Positions 48,115 to 56,633 of a stretch of DNA of 64,000 bases are shown here, piece by piece (the first letter of the stretch is position 1; every line of letters starts with the position of its first letter). This DNA comes from Nonomuraea rhodomycinica (GTDB taxonomy: Bacteria > Actinomycetota > Actinomycetes > Streptosporangiales > Streptosporangiaceae). The stretch is taken from positions 496,001 through 560,000 of the forward strand of contig NZ_JABWGO010000003.1 of assembly GCF_013363995.1 (NCBI RefSeq), given 5' to 3'. The position numbers and the translations under genes were made by a program. The notes below the pieces were generated by a model, which was not told where the DNA came from, searched no databases, and saw nothing but the letters and a program-made list of their open reading frames with translations.

Positions 48115-49676
48115 GCATGTCGCGTACGTGGTGGCGGGGGGCCGCGATCTACCAGGTGTACCTGCGCAGTTTCGCCGACGGCAACGGCGACGGCTGCGGG
48201 GACCTGGCCGGGCTGCGCTCCCGCCTCGGATACCTCAAGGACCTCGGGATCGACGCCGTCTGGCTCAACCCGTGGTACCCGTCGCCGATGGCCGACGGCG
48301 GCTACGACGTGGCCGACTACCGGGACATCGAGCCCGTCTTCGGCACCCTGGCCGAGGCGGAGGCGTTCATCGCCGAGGCGCACGAGCACGGCATCAAGGT
48401 CATCATCGACGTCGTGCCCAACCACAGCTCCACCGCCAGCGCCTGGTTCCAGGAGGCGCTGGCCGACCCGCGGGCCAGGGACCGGTTCTGGTTCCGCGAC
48501 GAGCCGAACGGCTGGTCGTCGATCTTCGGCGGGCCGGCGTGGACCCAGGTGCCCGACGGTCAGTGGTACCTGCACCTGTTCGCCCCCGAACAGCCCGACC
48601 TCAACTGGGACAACCCGGAGGTGCACCGCGAGTTCGAGGACGTGCTGCGCTTCTGGTTCGACCGGGGCGTCGACGGGTTCCGCGTCGACTCGGCCGCGCT
48701 GCTGGTCAAGTCGGACGACGCGTACGAGGACCTGGACGGCGTGCACGACGTCTACCGGCGCTGGCGCGAGATCGCCGACGAGTACGGCGACGAGCGGGGC
48801 GAGCGGGTGCTGATCGGCGAGGTGTGGCTGCCCGACCAGGAGCGCTTCGCCCGCTACCTGCGCCCCGACGAGCTGCACACGGCCTTCAACTTCGACTTTC
48901 TGTCCTGCCCCTGGGACCCGGCCGAGCTGCGCCGGGTCATCGACCTGACCCTGGCCACGCACCTGCCGATCGGCGCCCCGCCGACGTGGGTGCTGTCCAA
49001 CCACGACGTGACCCGCCCCGTCACCCGCTACGGCAGGGCCGACACCGGTTTCCAGCACGGCGGCCGGCTCCACGGCAGCCCCTCGGACCCGGAGCTGGGG
49101 CGGCGCCGGGCCAGGGCGGCGGCGCTGCTGGCGATGGCGCTGCCCGGCGGCGTGTACGTCTACCAGGGCGAGGAGCTCGGCCTGCCCGAGGTGGAGGACC
49201 TGCCGGACGAGGTGCGGCAGGACCCCATGTTCGCCCGGTCGGGCGGCGCCAACCCGGGCCGCGACGGCTGCCGCGTGCCGCTGCCCTGGTCGGGGGAGGA
49301 GCCGCCGTTCGGCTTCGGCGGGCCCGGCCCGTCCGCCCCGCCGTGGCTGCCGCAGCCGGAGGGCTGGCGCAAGCTCACGGCGCAGGCGCAGCTCGCCGAC
49401 CTGGACTCGATGCTGACGCTCTACCGCTCGGCGCTGCGCCTGCGGCGCGACCTGCTCGGCGACGGCACGCTGACCTGGCTGCCGTCGGAGGCCGGCGTGC
49501 TGGCCTTCCGCCGCGAGTCGGGCCTGGTGTGCGTGTCCAACCTCGGCCCCGTCGCGGTGCCGCTCCCGCCGGGGGAGCTGCTGCTGGCCAGCGGGCCGGT
49601 GGAGGGGGGTGCGCTGCCGCCCGACACGACCGCCTGGGTGACCGGCGGCCCCGGGCCGGGCGTCAGCGGACGATGA
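48111..49676 (+). CDS. GH13 alpha-glucosidase (oligo-1,6-glucosidase type)
   Basis: A 521-residue cytoplasmic glycoside hydrolase. The (beta/alpha)8 barrel begins WWRGAAIYQVYLRSFADGNGDG, and the GH13 motifs are DVVPNHSS (region I), GFRVDSAAL with nucleophile D193 (II), LIGEVWLP with acid E237 (III) and LSNHDVTRP with D299 (IV). DGNGDGCGDLAGL and YLKDLGIDAVWLNPWYPSPMADGGYDV place it with alpha-glucosidases and oligo-1,6-glucosidases that act on imported disaccharides. ATG 48111 overlaps the permease stop. Last gene of the operon; its end overlaps the converging cupredoxin gene by 14 bp. Confidence 0.93.
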   Translation: MSMSRTWWRGAAIYQVYLRSFADGNGDGCGDLAGLRSRLGYLKDLGIDAVWLNPWYPSPMADGGYDVADYRDIEPVFGTLAEAEAFIAEAHEHGIKVIIDVVPNHSSTASAWFQEALADPRARDRFWFRDEPNGWSSIFGGPAWTQVPDGQWYLHLFAPEQPDLNWDNPEVHREFEDVLRFWFDRGVDGFRVDSAALLVKSDDAYEDLDGVHDVYRRWREIADEYGDERGERVLIGEVWLPDQERFARYLRPDELHTAFNFDFLSCPWDPAELRRVIDLTLATHLPIGAPPTWVLSNHDVTRPVTRYGRADTGFQHGGRLHGSPSDPELGRRRARAAALLAMALPGGVYVYQGEELGLPEVEDLPDEVRQDPMFARSGGANPGRDGCRVPLPWSGEEPPFGFGGPGPSAPPWLPQPEGWRKLTAQAQLADLDSMLTLYRSALRLRRDLLGDGTLTWLPSEAGVLAFRRESGLVCVSNLGPVAVPLPPGELLLASGPVEGGALPPDTTAWVTGGPGPGVSGR

Positions 49677-50142
49677 CCGCGGTGTCCATGCCGAGGTCGC
49701 GGTGGTCGTCCACCGGGCACCACACCTCGTAACGCCCCGGCCGGAGGGTGACGGTGAGGCTCGTCCGCTGCCCCGGCAGGATCGTCGCGGACTGCGCGAC
49801 GCCCGGGATGCCGGGGCCGTCCACGGTCATGGCGTGCGGCGCGCTGCCGGCGTTGCTGAGCAGGAACGTGTAGGTGCCGGCGGTCAGGTCGTGCCAGGGG
49901 AGCGAGAAGGAGTACTCGTCCATGGTCACGCTGACCATGGTGGGCCTGACGGCGGGCGTGGCCGCGACCTGGGCCCGGGCGCGGGCTCCGGTCCGTGGTG
50001 GGGACTGCGGCTGGGGCTGGGACGTCGTGGCCCCGGACGGGGCGACGACGTGGCCGCAGCCGGACAGCCCCAGCAGCGTCGCCGTTGCCGCCGTCGCCGC
50101 GGCGGCGCCCGTCGCGAGCGTCCGGCGCCTGTTCGCGTCCAT
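49663..50142 (-). CDS. Cupredoxin-like lipoprotein (type I copper)
   Basis: A 159-residue exported protein. The N-terminus has twin arginines (NRRRT), a hydrophobic stretch and a lipobox LSGC, so it is likely lipid-anchored outside the membrane. After a Pro/Gln-rich linker comes a plastocyanin-like domain with possible copper ligands His (SAPHAM), Cys (VWCPVDDH), His (same loop) and Met (DLGM), the type I set. It may carry electrons or bind copper. It is single and converges with the alpha-glucosidase gene. Confidence 0.82.
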   Translation of the reverse strand: MDANRRRTLATGAAAATAATATLLGLSGCGHVVAPSGATTSQPQPQSPPRTGARARAQVAATPAVRPTMVSVTMDEYSFSLPWHDLTAGTYTFLLSNAGSAPHAMTVDGPGIPGVAQSATILPGQRTSLTVTLRPGRYEVWCPVDDHRDLGMDTAVIVR

Positions 50143-50220
50143 GAGGACCCCCTTCCCCCACGGGCGGTCCTGTCCCTCTCCACGGATCCTTCCGGGCGGG
50201 GGTTCACGGCGGGGCGGGGC

Positions 50221-51657
50221 TCACCTGGCGTCGCGCCGGCGGCGGATCCAGGCGGGAAGGGTGGCGGCGGCCAGCACGGCCGCCAGGGGCAGCACCGTGA
50301 CCAGGTACGCCGTCCGCAGGTCGAGCGCGCCGCCCACCGAGGCGAGCACCGCCGGGGCGGCCAGGATCGCGGTGCCGGAGGCGAGTGCGCCGTACGCCGC
50401 CGAACTCGCCGCCGCGAGCCCCGGCACCTGCACCAGCCGGGCGAGCGTCACCGGATAGAACGGCGCGATGCCCACCCCGGCCACCACGAGCCCCGCGGCG
50501 ACCGGCAGCGGCGCGTCGGCGAGGGCCACGGCGAGCGTCCCGGCCGCCGCGAGGCCGCACCCGAGCGGGACGACCGGCAGCCGGCGGGCGATCAGCCGCG
50601 GCGCCACCAGCCGACCGGCCGCCATCCCGACCAGGAACGCGGTGGCCGTCGCCGCGGCTGCGCCCGCGGTCAGCCCGGCGGCCTGGAGCCGGGCGGTGGC
50701 CCAGATCGTGAAGCAGAACTCCATGGACACGCCCACCACGATGGCTCCCCACCTCCCGGCGACCCGCCATCGCCACGAGGCCGCACCCCGGCCGCTCTCA
50801 CGTTCACCGCCTTGGGCGGCCGATCGACGAGGCGAACCGGACCGGTGACGAGCGACAGACCCATGAGCGCCCTCAGGGTGATCCGCGGGCCGCCTGTCAG
50901 CGGCGCCCTGAGCCGGCGCCCCCTGGACCACCCACGTGCCGCTGGCACCTCCAGCCGCCGACGCCCCGCAGAGCTCTTCCGCTGTTGGCGCGCCGCTGAG
51001 GTGTTTCGCTGTTGGGGCGCCGCTGGGGCCCTCCGTCGCTGGTACGTCGCTGAGGTCTTCCGCCGTTGGCGCGCCGTTGAGGTCCTCCTCCGCCGATACG
51101 GCTCTGAGGGTGTCGGCCGCGAGGAGCAGCAGGGGCGGAACGGCGAGCAGGAGCGCGAGCCGCCCGTTCACCGCGGGCGTGTCGAGGGCGCCGATGGCGA
51201 GCGGGCCGAGCAGGGCACTGACGCTGCCGGCGGCGTTGGCCCGGGTCAGCCGCGCCGCCGCGTCCGGCCCGCGGAGCAAGGCAGGGATCACGAGGACCAG
51301 CCCGGCCGCGCCGAGACCGAGCAGGAGCGCCCCCGCAGCCGCGGGCGGGGCGACGGGCGCGGTGGCGAGCAGCGCCGCCCCGGCGGCGGCGACCAGGGCC
51401 GATCCCAGCATCGCCCGCCGGGGCCCGTACCCGAGCGCCCAGCGTCCCACGGCGCCCACGACCAGCAGACCGGCGCCGAACGACGACGCCAGCCACGCCA
51501 GCTCGCCCGCCGGGGCGCCCAGGTCGCGAGCCAGCAGCACCAGGCACGCGCCGAGACTGTTGACCATGAACCCGAGCGCCACCTGCGCGAACGCGACCTG
51601 CCTGGCCACCCGCCGCCCTCCCGAACCGGCCCCCGGCTCCGCCCGGCTCCTTTCCAT
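50221..51657 (-). CDS. MFS transporter with long repetitive central loop
   Basis: A major facilitator of 478 residues from ATG 51657, or 595 if translation begins at 52008. Twelve TM segments in two sets of six are visible (first set from VAFAQVALGFMVNSLGACLVLLA, second set from WGAIVVGVSMEFCFTIWAT). Between them is a cytoplasmic loop of about 110 residues with imperfect 11-12-residue repeats (GAPTAEDLS, GPSGAPTAKHLS and similar). The N-terminal extension in the longer frame is also repetitive (PGAGE..RS..). Resembles drug or sugar efflux proteins. The start is uncertain because both candidate regions lie in low-complexity sequence. Confidence 0.75.
   Translation of the reverse strand: MERSRAEPGAGSGGRRVARQVAFAQVALGFMVNSLGACLVLLARDLGAPAGELAWLASSFGAGLLVVGAVGRWALGYGPRRAMLGSALVAAAGAALLATAPVAPPAAAGALLLGLGAAGLVLVIPALLRGPDAAARLTRANAAGSVSALLGPLAIGALDTPAVNGRLALLLAVPPLLLLAADTLRAVSAEEDLNGAPTAEDLSDVPATEGPSGAPTAKHLSGAPTAEELCGASAAGGASGTWVVQGAPAQGAADRRPADHPEGAHGSVARHRSGSPRRSAAQGGERESGRGAASWRWRVAGRWGAIVVGVSMEFCFTIWATARLQAAGLTAGAAAATATAFLVGMAAGRLVAPRLIARRLPVVPLGCGLAAAGTLAVALADAPLPVAAGLVVAGVGIAPFYPVTLARLVQVPGLAAASSAAYGALASGTAILAAPAVLASVGGALDLRTAYLVTVLPLAAVLAAATLPAWIRRRRDAR
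50980..51105. repeat. Imperfect repeats of about 33 bp in the MFS central loop
   Basis: Three to four degenerate copies built on the phrase TTCCGCYGTTGGCGCGCCG / GTTGGGGCGCCGCTG (plus-strand reading). They code for the GAPTAE-type repeats of the cytoplasmic loop and keep frame. Confidence 0.6.
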
Positions 51658-52139
51658 CTCTCCCGCCCCCGGATCCGCCGAGCTCCTTGCCTTCTCTCCC
51701 GCCCCCGGCTCGTGCCTCCCCTGCGCTCGGACCGCCTCACCCTCTCCCGCCGCCGCGCGCTCCTCCTTCTTGACCGCCTCTCCTCCCGCTGCGACCTGGG
51801 TTTCGACCTGAGGCACGTCTGCCTCTTCCACCCCCCGGCGGGCCGCGCCGTGATCTGACGCCTCCCGAAACCCCTCGGAGCCCGCTACGGCGCGACACGT
51901 CGCCTCCGGGCGGGGCGCGCGGGCCGGAAGCCGATCGTCCGGCGTCGTCGTGCGTTCCTGACCGGCGCCCGGCTGGTCATCGGCGCGGCGGCGGCTCATC
52001 GGGCCCACAGGCAGACAGCGCGTCGCGGCGCGCCGCAGCGCGAGCGGAGACGGCCTGAGGCCGTTACATCGGGAAAAATCGCGGGGAGCGGGTCGAGATT
52101 CAGCCGTTGTCGCCGCACAGGGGGGCTCCTCCCATTAAA
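51658..52139. other. Low-complexity region upstream of the MFS gene
   Basis: About 480 bases between the nearer MFS start and the ROK promoter. The minus-strand frame stays open to an ATG at 52008 and may be a low-complexity N-terminal extension of the MFS protein. Near 51620-51725 there are three degenerate copies of a CTCCCGCCCCCGG-type unit. No separate gene, RNA or terminator was recognised. Confidence 0.45.
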
Positions 52140-52152
52140 CTCGTCTCACGAG
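52140..52152 (+). promoter_or_regulatory. Inverted repeat before the ROK gene
   Basis: CTCGT-CTC-ACGAG is a perfect 5-bp dyad ending 22 bp before the ATG, directly upstream of AAAGGAGG, the strongest ribosome site in the window. It may be the autoregulatory operator of the ROK protein; the short arms make it weak evidence. Confidence 0.4.
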
Positions 52153-52174
52153 CATAAAGGAGGCGACCATACCC

Positions 52175-53371
52175 ATGGCAAGCCCCACGGGCCGTGCCAG
52201 GTCCGTACGCGCCCGCGACGCCCGCTGGCGCGGCGCCCTCGCCGTCCTGGACGAGATGCGCCGCCGCCCCGGCGTCACCAGGGCGGACGTGGCCCGGCGG
52301 CTCGCGCTGTCCACCGGGTCGGCCACCGAGATCACCGCCCGGCTGCGCGAGCTCGCGCTGCTCTCCGAGACCCCGGCCGCCGCCACCGGACGGGGACGTC
52401 CCACCACCGTGCTCCACCCGCATCCCCGGGGCCCGGTGGTCATCGCCGTGGACCTCCGCCAGGAGGACTGGCGGTGCGCCGTCGCGGAGATCGACGGCCG
52501 GCCGCGCGTCAGCGAGGAGGGCAGGCACGGGAGCCGGCACCCGGCCAAGGTGGTCGCCGCGGTCGGCGAGGCGGTGCGCCGCGTCCACGACCGGTTCGGC
52601 GGGCGCGTGCGGGCCGTGGCGGTGGCGGTGGCCGCGACCGTACGGCACGGCGCTGTCGTGCAGTCCGCCACCCTGGGCTGGGACGCGGTGGACCTCACCG
52701 GGCTGGCTCCGGCTCCCGGCCTGCCGTTGCTCGTGGGCAACGACGCGACGCTGGCCGGCGCGGCCGAGGCCCGGTACGGCGCCGCCGCCGGGGCCGGTAC
52801 GGCGCTGCACGTCACGATCGAGGTCGGCGTGGGCGGCACCCTGGTCGTGGACGGCCTGCCGATCGAGGGGGCGACCGGAGCCGGGGGCGAGTTCGGGCAC
52901 CTCCCGCTCGGCGACCCCGCGCTGCGCTGTCCCTGCGGGGCCCTGGGCTGCTGGGACCTGGCCGTGGACGGCCGCGCCATCGCCCGGCACCTGGGCGAGC
53001 CACCTCCCCGGGACCCGCGCAGCTACGCCCAGGCCGCCTTGGCCAGGGCGGAGGGTGACGCGGCGGTACGGTCGGCCGTCGGGCGCACGGCGAGCGGGTT
53101 CGGACGCGGGATCGCCGGGCTGATCAACGCGCTGGATCCCGGCATCGTCACGCTCGGCGGCTTCGCCGAGCCGCTGCGCGCCGCGGCCGCCGAGGAGTTC
53201 GCCGCGGCGCTGACCGACGGGCTGATGCGCTTCCGCCGCGCGGATCCGCCGCCCGTGGTGGCCGCCACGCTCGGCGACGACGGCGCCCTGCACGGTGCGG
53301 CGGCCATCGCCCTCGACCGCGTACTCACCGAGGAGGGCCTCGACGCCTGGGCCGCCGACCACACGGGCTGA
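52175..53371 (+). CDS. ROK-family transcriptional regulator (NagC/XylR-like)
   Basis: A 398-residue protein with an N-terminal winged HTH (PGVTRADVARRLALSTGSATEITARLRELALL) and a C-terminal ROK domain. The ROK zinc site reads GHLPLG..RCPCGALGCWD; the usual final Glu is Asp here. The kinase phosphate motif (DxGGTK) is replaced by VDLRQEDWR, so sugar kinase activity is unlikely and it should act as a sugar-responsive repressor. AAAGGAGG is placed well before ATG 52175. Targets are not obvious from the neighbours. Confidence 0.9.
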   Translation: MASPTGRARSVRARDARWRGALAVLDEMRRRPGVTRADVARRLALSTGSATEITARLRELALLSETPAAATGRGRPTTVLHPHPRGPVVIAVDLRQEDWRCAVAEIDGRPRVSEEGRHGSRHPAKVVAAVGEAVRRVHDRFGGRVRAVAVAVAATVRHGAVVQSATLGWDAVDLTGLAPAPGLPLLVGNDATLAGAAEARYGAAAGAGTALHVTIEVGVGGTLVVDGLPIEGATGAGGEFGHLPLGDPALRCPCGALGCWDLAVDGRAIARHLGEPPPRDPRSYAQAALARAEGDAAVRSAVGRTASGFGRGIAGLINALDPGIVTLGGFAEPLRAAAAEEFAAALTDGLMRFRRADPPPVVAATLGDDGALHGAAAIALDRVLTEEGLDAWAADHTG

Positions 53372-53774
53372 CCACCGGCCAGGCGTCCGAGGTCGTGGAG
53401 CGCCGCGGGGGTCCTTCGTGTCGTGGTCTACGGCTGGTGAGCCGCCGCACCTCCGTGCCACGGGCTCGGCTCGTATGCCGCCGTGGTCCCCGGCTGCCGG
53501 CCGAAGAGCGCGCGCCATGTGCGTTGTGGAGTCCGCCCGGGGGCGTACGCCCCCGGGCCGATGCCCGGCCGGCGGGCGATGGCTACGATCGACCGCGTGC
53601 CCCAGGACCCGAACCGCGCCCCTCTGCCGCAACGCGCGGACGTACGGCCGACGCCCTCCCCGTGCCGCCACCCATCACCCGGACGAGAGCCCGCACTGCT
53701 GCTGATCCCGGGAGCGCACCGCATGACCGGTCCGGAGAGACCGGCGCGCCCCGAGGAGCCTGCCGCCGGGGGAG
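53372..53774. other. Intergenic stretch with hairpin, no recognised gene
   Basis: About 400 bases between the ROK gene and the response regulator. It has a near-perfect GC hairpin (53535-53558) but no frame that reads like protein on either strand; small frames are rich in Arg and Pro with no consistent third-position GC. Likely holds the ROK terminator and the promoter of the response regulator. Confidence 0.55.
53535..53558. terminator. Perfect 24-bp palindrome, probable terminator
   Basis: GCCCGGGGGC (53535-53544), GTAC, GCCCCCGGGC (53549-53558): the whole 24 bp is self-complementary. It lies 164 bp after the ROK stop with no T tract. A terminator is most likely; a protein-binding site is possible. 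Confidence 0.6.
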
Positions 53775-54479
53775 ATGCGGGCTGAGATGGCGATTCGAGA
53801 GGAGGCGGCGGAGCCGGAGGCGGCGGTCCGGGTCGTGCTCGCGGACGACCAGCCGCTCGTCCGCGCCGGTCTGCGCACGGTCATCGACGGCACGGCGGAG
53901 GCTCACGTGGTGGGGGAGGCCGGCACCGGTGCCCAGGCCGTACGGCTGGCGAGGGAGCTGCGCCCCGACGTGGTGCTGATGGACATCCGCATGCCCGGCA
54001 TGGACGGCATCGAGGCCACCCAGATGATCACCTCGGGCCTGCCCGGGACGCGGGTCGTCATCCTCACCACCTTCGACGACGACGACAACGTCTACGCCGC
54101 GCTGCGAGCCGGGGCCAGCGGGTTTCTCGTCAAGGACATGGCGCTGGACGACATCCTGACCGCCGTGCGCGTGGTCGCCGCCGGGGACGCGCTCATCGCG
54201 CCCGGCGTCACCCGCCGCCTCATCGAGGAGTTCGCGGCCCGCCCCGCCGCCGCCGTCCAGCGCCCGCGCGAGCTCACCGCTGTCACCGAGCGGGAGCGCG
54301 AGGTGCTGACTCTCGTCGGCCGCGGCCTGTCCAACGCCGAGATCGCGGCGAGCCTGCACATCAGCCCCGGCACCGCCAAGGCGCACGTGGCGAGCCTGCT
54401 GGCCAAACTGGGCGCCCGCGACCGGGTCCAGCTCGTCATCGCCGCCTACGACGCCGGTCTGGTGTCGCCGTCTCGATGA
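53775..54479 (+). CDS. Orphan NarL/LuxR-type response regulator
   Basis: A 234-residue response regulator: receiver domain with VVLADDQPLVRAGLR, phosphoacceptor Asp in VVLMDIRMPGMDG, T in ILTTFDDDDN and K in FLVKDM; LuxR HTH LTAVTEREREVLTLVGRGLSNAEIAASLHISPGTAKAHVASLL. GGGGGAG precedes ATG 53775; ATG 53787 is an alternative. Unlike the other two pairs in the window there is no kinase gene beside it, so its partner is elsewhere. Confidence 0.92.
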   Translation: MRAEMAIREEAAEPEAAVRVVLADDQPLVRAGLRTVIDGTAEAHVVGEAGTGAQAVRLARELRPDVVLMDIRMPGMDGIEATQMITSGLPGTRVVILTTFDDDDNVYAALRAGASGFLVKDMALDDILTAVRVVAAGDALIAPGVTRRLIEEFAARPAAAVQRPRELTAVTEREREVLTLVGRGLSNAEIAASLHISPGTAKAHVASLLAKLGARDRVQLVIAAYDAGLVSPSR

Positions 54480-54595
54480 CAGCTCGCATGCCGCTCTCGC
54501 GTGCTCGCGACGCTTGATCTTCTTGTTGAAGGACGGCCAATATCGACATGGGGGCGCAGGTCCGTCAGGAGAGACCACGACAAGGAGCGGCACCC

Positions 54596-56209
54596 GTGAA
54601 CCTGATCAGCCGCCTCATCGAGCGCAAGCTGGAGCTTCCCCCGCCGCTGACCCGCGACCTCGTCGTCCGGCGGGACCTGCGCGTGCCGATGCGCGACGGC
54701 GTCGAGCTGCTGGCCGACCGGTGGGCGCCGCGCGCCGGGGGAGAGGCGCTGCCGACCGCGCTCATCCGCTGCCCGTACGGCAGGCGCGGGCTGCTCGCCC
54801 AGGCCCTGGCCAGGCCGCTGGCCGAACGCGGATACCAGGTGCTGGTGCAGAGCACCCGGGGCGGCTTCGGCTCCGGCGGCGAGTTCGACCCGCTGCGGCA
54901 GGAGCGCGAGGACGGCCTGGCGACGCTGGACTGGCTGATCGCGCAGCCGTGGTTCGGCGGCGCCGCCGTGCTGGTCGGCATGAGTTATCTGGGCTACGTC
55001 CAGTGGGCGGTGGCCGACCGGCTGCCGCCGCAGGTCAAGGCGATGATCCCGCAGGTGAGCGAGTCGGCTCTGACGCTGGAGTTCCTGCGCGAGGACGGGC
55101 TGTCGCTGGAGACGCCGTTCGAGTGGGGCGCGCTCGTCGCGGTCCAGGAACGCCGCGGCGCGCTGCTCCGCCGGCCGTTCCAGGCGCGCAGGGTGCGGCG
55201 CGCGCTGGCCACGCTCCCGCTGAACCGGGCCGACGTCGTCGCCGTCGGCCGGCGCTCGGCCTACCTCCAGGACATCCTCGCCCGCCCCGCCGGCGACCCG
55301 CGCTGGACCGGCCTCGACCACCGCCACCGGGTGGCCGCGACGAGCGTGCCGGTCAGCTCGATCGCCGGCTGGTACGACATCTTCCTGCCCGGCCAGCTCC
55401 GCGACTTCCGCGTCCTGCAGGAGGCGGGCAGGCCGGCCCGGCTGACGGTCGGGCCGTGGACGCACGCGACGTTCACGAACACGGCGGTGATCGAGGCCGT
55501 CGAGTTCGGGCTCGCCCACGCGCGCGGCGAGCAGCCGCCCGAACGCGCGCCCGTCCGGCTGTACGTGACGGGGGAGGAGGCGTGGCGGGACTTCTCCTCC
55601 TGGCCGCCGGCCGGCTACCCCGAGCGGCGCCTCCACCTCCAGCCGGACGGCGGCCTGTCCGCCGGGCCGCCGCCGGAGTCGGAGCCCGACCGGTACCGCT
55701 ACGACCCGGCGGACCCGACGCCCGCGGTCGGCGGCGTGCGCATGTCCGGCGGCGGCCGCGTCGACAACACCGCCCTGGAGGCCCGCGCGGACGTGCTCAC
55801 CTACACCACCGGGGTGCTCGGCGCGGACGTCGAGGTGGTCGGCGAGGTCGGCGCCGAGATCTGGTTCCGCTCCAGCCTGCCCTTCGCCGACGTCTTCGTC
55901 CGGCTCTGCGACGTCGGCCCGGACGGTCGCTCGGTCAACGTGTGCGACGGCCTGACGAGCCTGCCGGGCGCGGACACGGTCACCCGGGCCGACGTCCGGC
56001 TCTGGCCGGCCGCCCACCGCTTCCGGCGTGGCCACCGCATCCGGGTGCAGGTCTCCAGCGGCGCCTTCCCCCGCTACGCCCGCAACCCCGGCACGGGCGA
56101 GCCGCACGCCACCGCCACCACCCTCCGGGCCGCCGACCAGGCCGTCCACCACGACCCCGAGCACCCGTCCGCGGTGATCCTGCCCGTCCGGGACGCCGCC
56201 GCCCCCTGA
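54596..56209 (+). CDS. CocE/NonD-family hydrolase (X-Pro dipeptidyl-peptidase S15 fold)
   Basis: A 537-residue serine hydrolase starting at GTG 54596 with CAAGGAG before it. The opening VVRRDLRVPMRDGVELLADRWAP and VLVQSTRGGFGSGGEFDP are typical of CocE/NonD proteins; the nucleophile elbow is LVGMSYLGYVQW, the catalytic His in GPWTHATF, and the C-terminal jelly-roll (WFRSSLPFADVFVRLCDV, RLWPAAHRFRRGHRIRVQVSSGAFPRYARN) is complete. Could be an acyl esterase or aminopeptidase; no signal peptide is seen. Substrate unknown. Confidence 0.9.
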   Translation: MNLISRLIERKLELPPPLTRDLVVRRDLRVPMRDGVELLADRWAPRAGGEALPTALIRCPYGRRGLLAQALARPLAERGYQVLVQSTRGGFGSGGEFDPLRQEREDGLATLDWLIAQPWFGGAAVLVGMSYLGYVQWAVADRLPPQVKAMIPQVSESALTLEFLREDGLSLETPFEWGALVAVQERRGALLRRPFQARRVRRALATLPLNRADVVAVGRRSAYLQDILARPAGDPRWTGLDHRHRVAATSVPVSSIAGWYDIFLPGQLRDFRVLQEAGRPARLTVGPWTHATFTNTAVIEAVEFGLAHARGEQPPERAPVRLYVTGEEAWRDFSSWPPAGYPERRLHLQPDGGLSAGPPPESEPDRYRYDPADPTPAVGGVRMSGGGRVDNTALEARADVLTYTTGVLGADVEVVGEVGAEIWFRSSLPFADVFVRLCDVGPDGRSVNVCDGLTSLPGADTVTRADVRLWPAAHRFRRGHRIRVQVSSGAFPRYARNPGTGEPHATATTLRAADQAVHHDPEHPSAVILPVRDAAAP

Positions 56210-56254
56210 CGGTCCTGAACGCGGTGACACGCCGCGGAGCCGCGAGCGGAGCGG

Positions 56255-56524
56255 CTACACGTGGCGCTTGGCGTACACCCCCGCGGCGAGGGCCACGCCC
56301 GCGGCGGCGAGCACGACCTGGATGATCAGTTCGATCCAGTCGATCCCCTTGGTCGAGGCGACGCCCAGCGCGCCCGCGATGGCGGTGCCGATGAGCGCCG
56401 CGACGATGCCGATCACGATGGTGAGCCAGACGGGGATGCTCTGGCGTCCCGGTACGACGAGCCGTCCGAGCACGCCGATGATGAGCCCGATGATGAGGGC
56501 GGAGATGATGCCGGTGACCGCCAC
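56255..56524 (-). CDS. GlsB/YeaQ/YmgE-family small membrane protein
   Basis: An 89-residue protein from GTG 56524 with GAGGGAG 6-12 bp upstream. Three TM segments with the family pattern IISALIIGLIIGVLGRLVVPGRQSIPVWLTIVIGIVAALIGTAIAG. These transglycosylase-associated or stress-induced membrane proteins are common; their function is not known. It is monocistronic between converging and divergent neighbours. Confidence 0.88.
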   Translation of the reverse strand: MAVTGIISALIIGLIIGVLGRLVVPGRQSIPVWLTIVIGIVAALIGTAIAGALGVASTKGIDWIELIIQVVLAAAGVALAAGVYAKRHV

Positions 56525-56633
56525 GCTGCACGCTCCCTCAGTCAGCCGCAGGTCTGGCCGGGGCGCTGAACGCACCCCGACATCTTGATGTTTCCCCCGG
56601 GCGGAACCGGGAAACCGTCCCGTACCCGCACAT

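Noticed and set aside
53428..53724. Small minus-strand frame in the gap before the orphan response regulator
   Set aside because: Composition is Gly/Arg-rich with no start context, no domain and no codon bias; probably non-coding.
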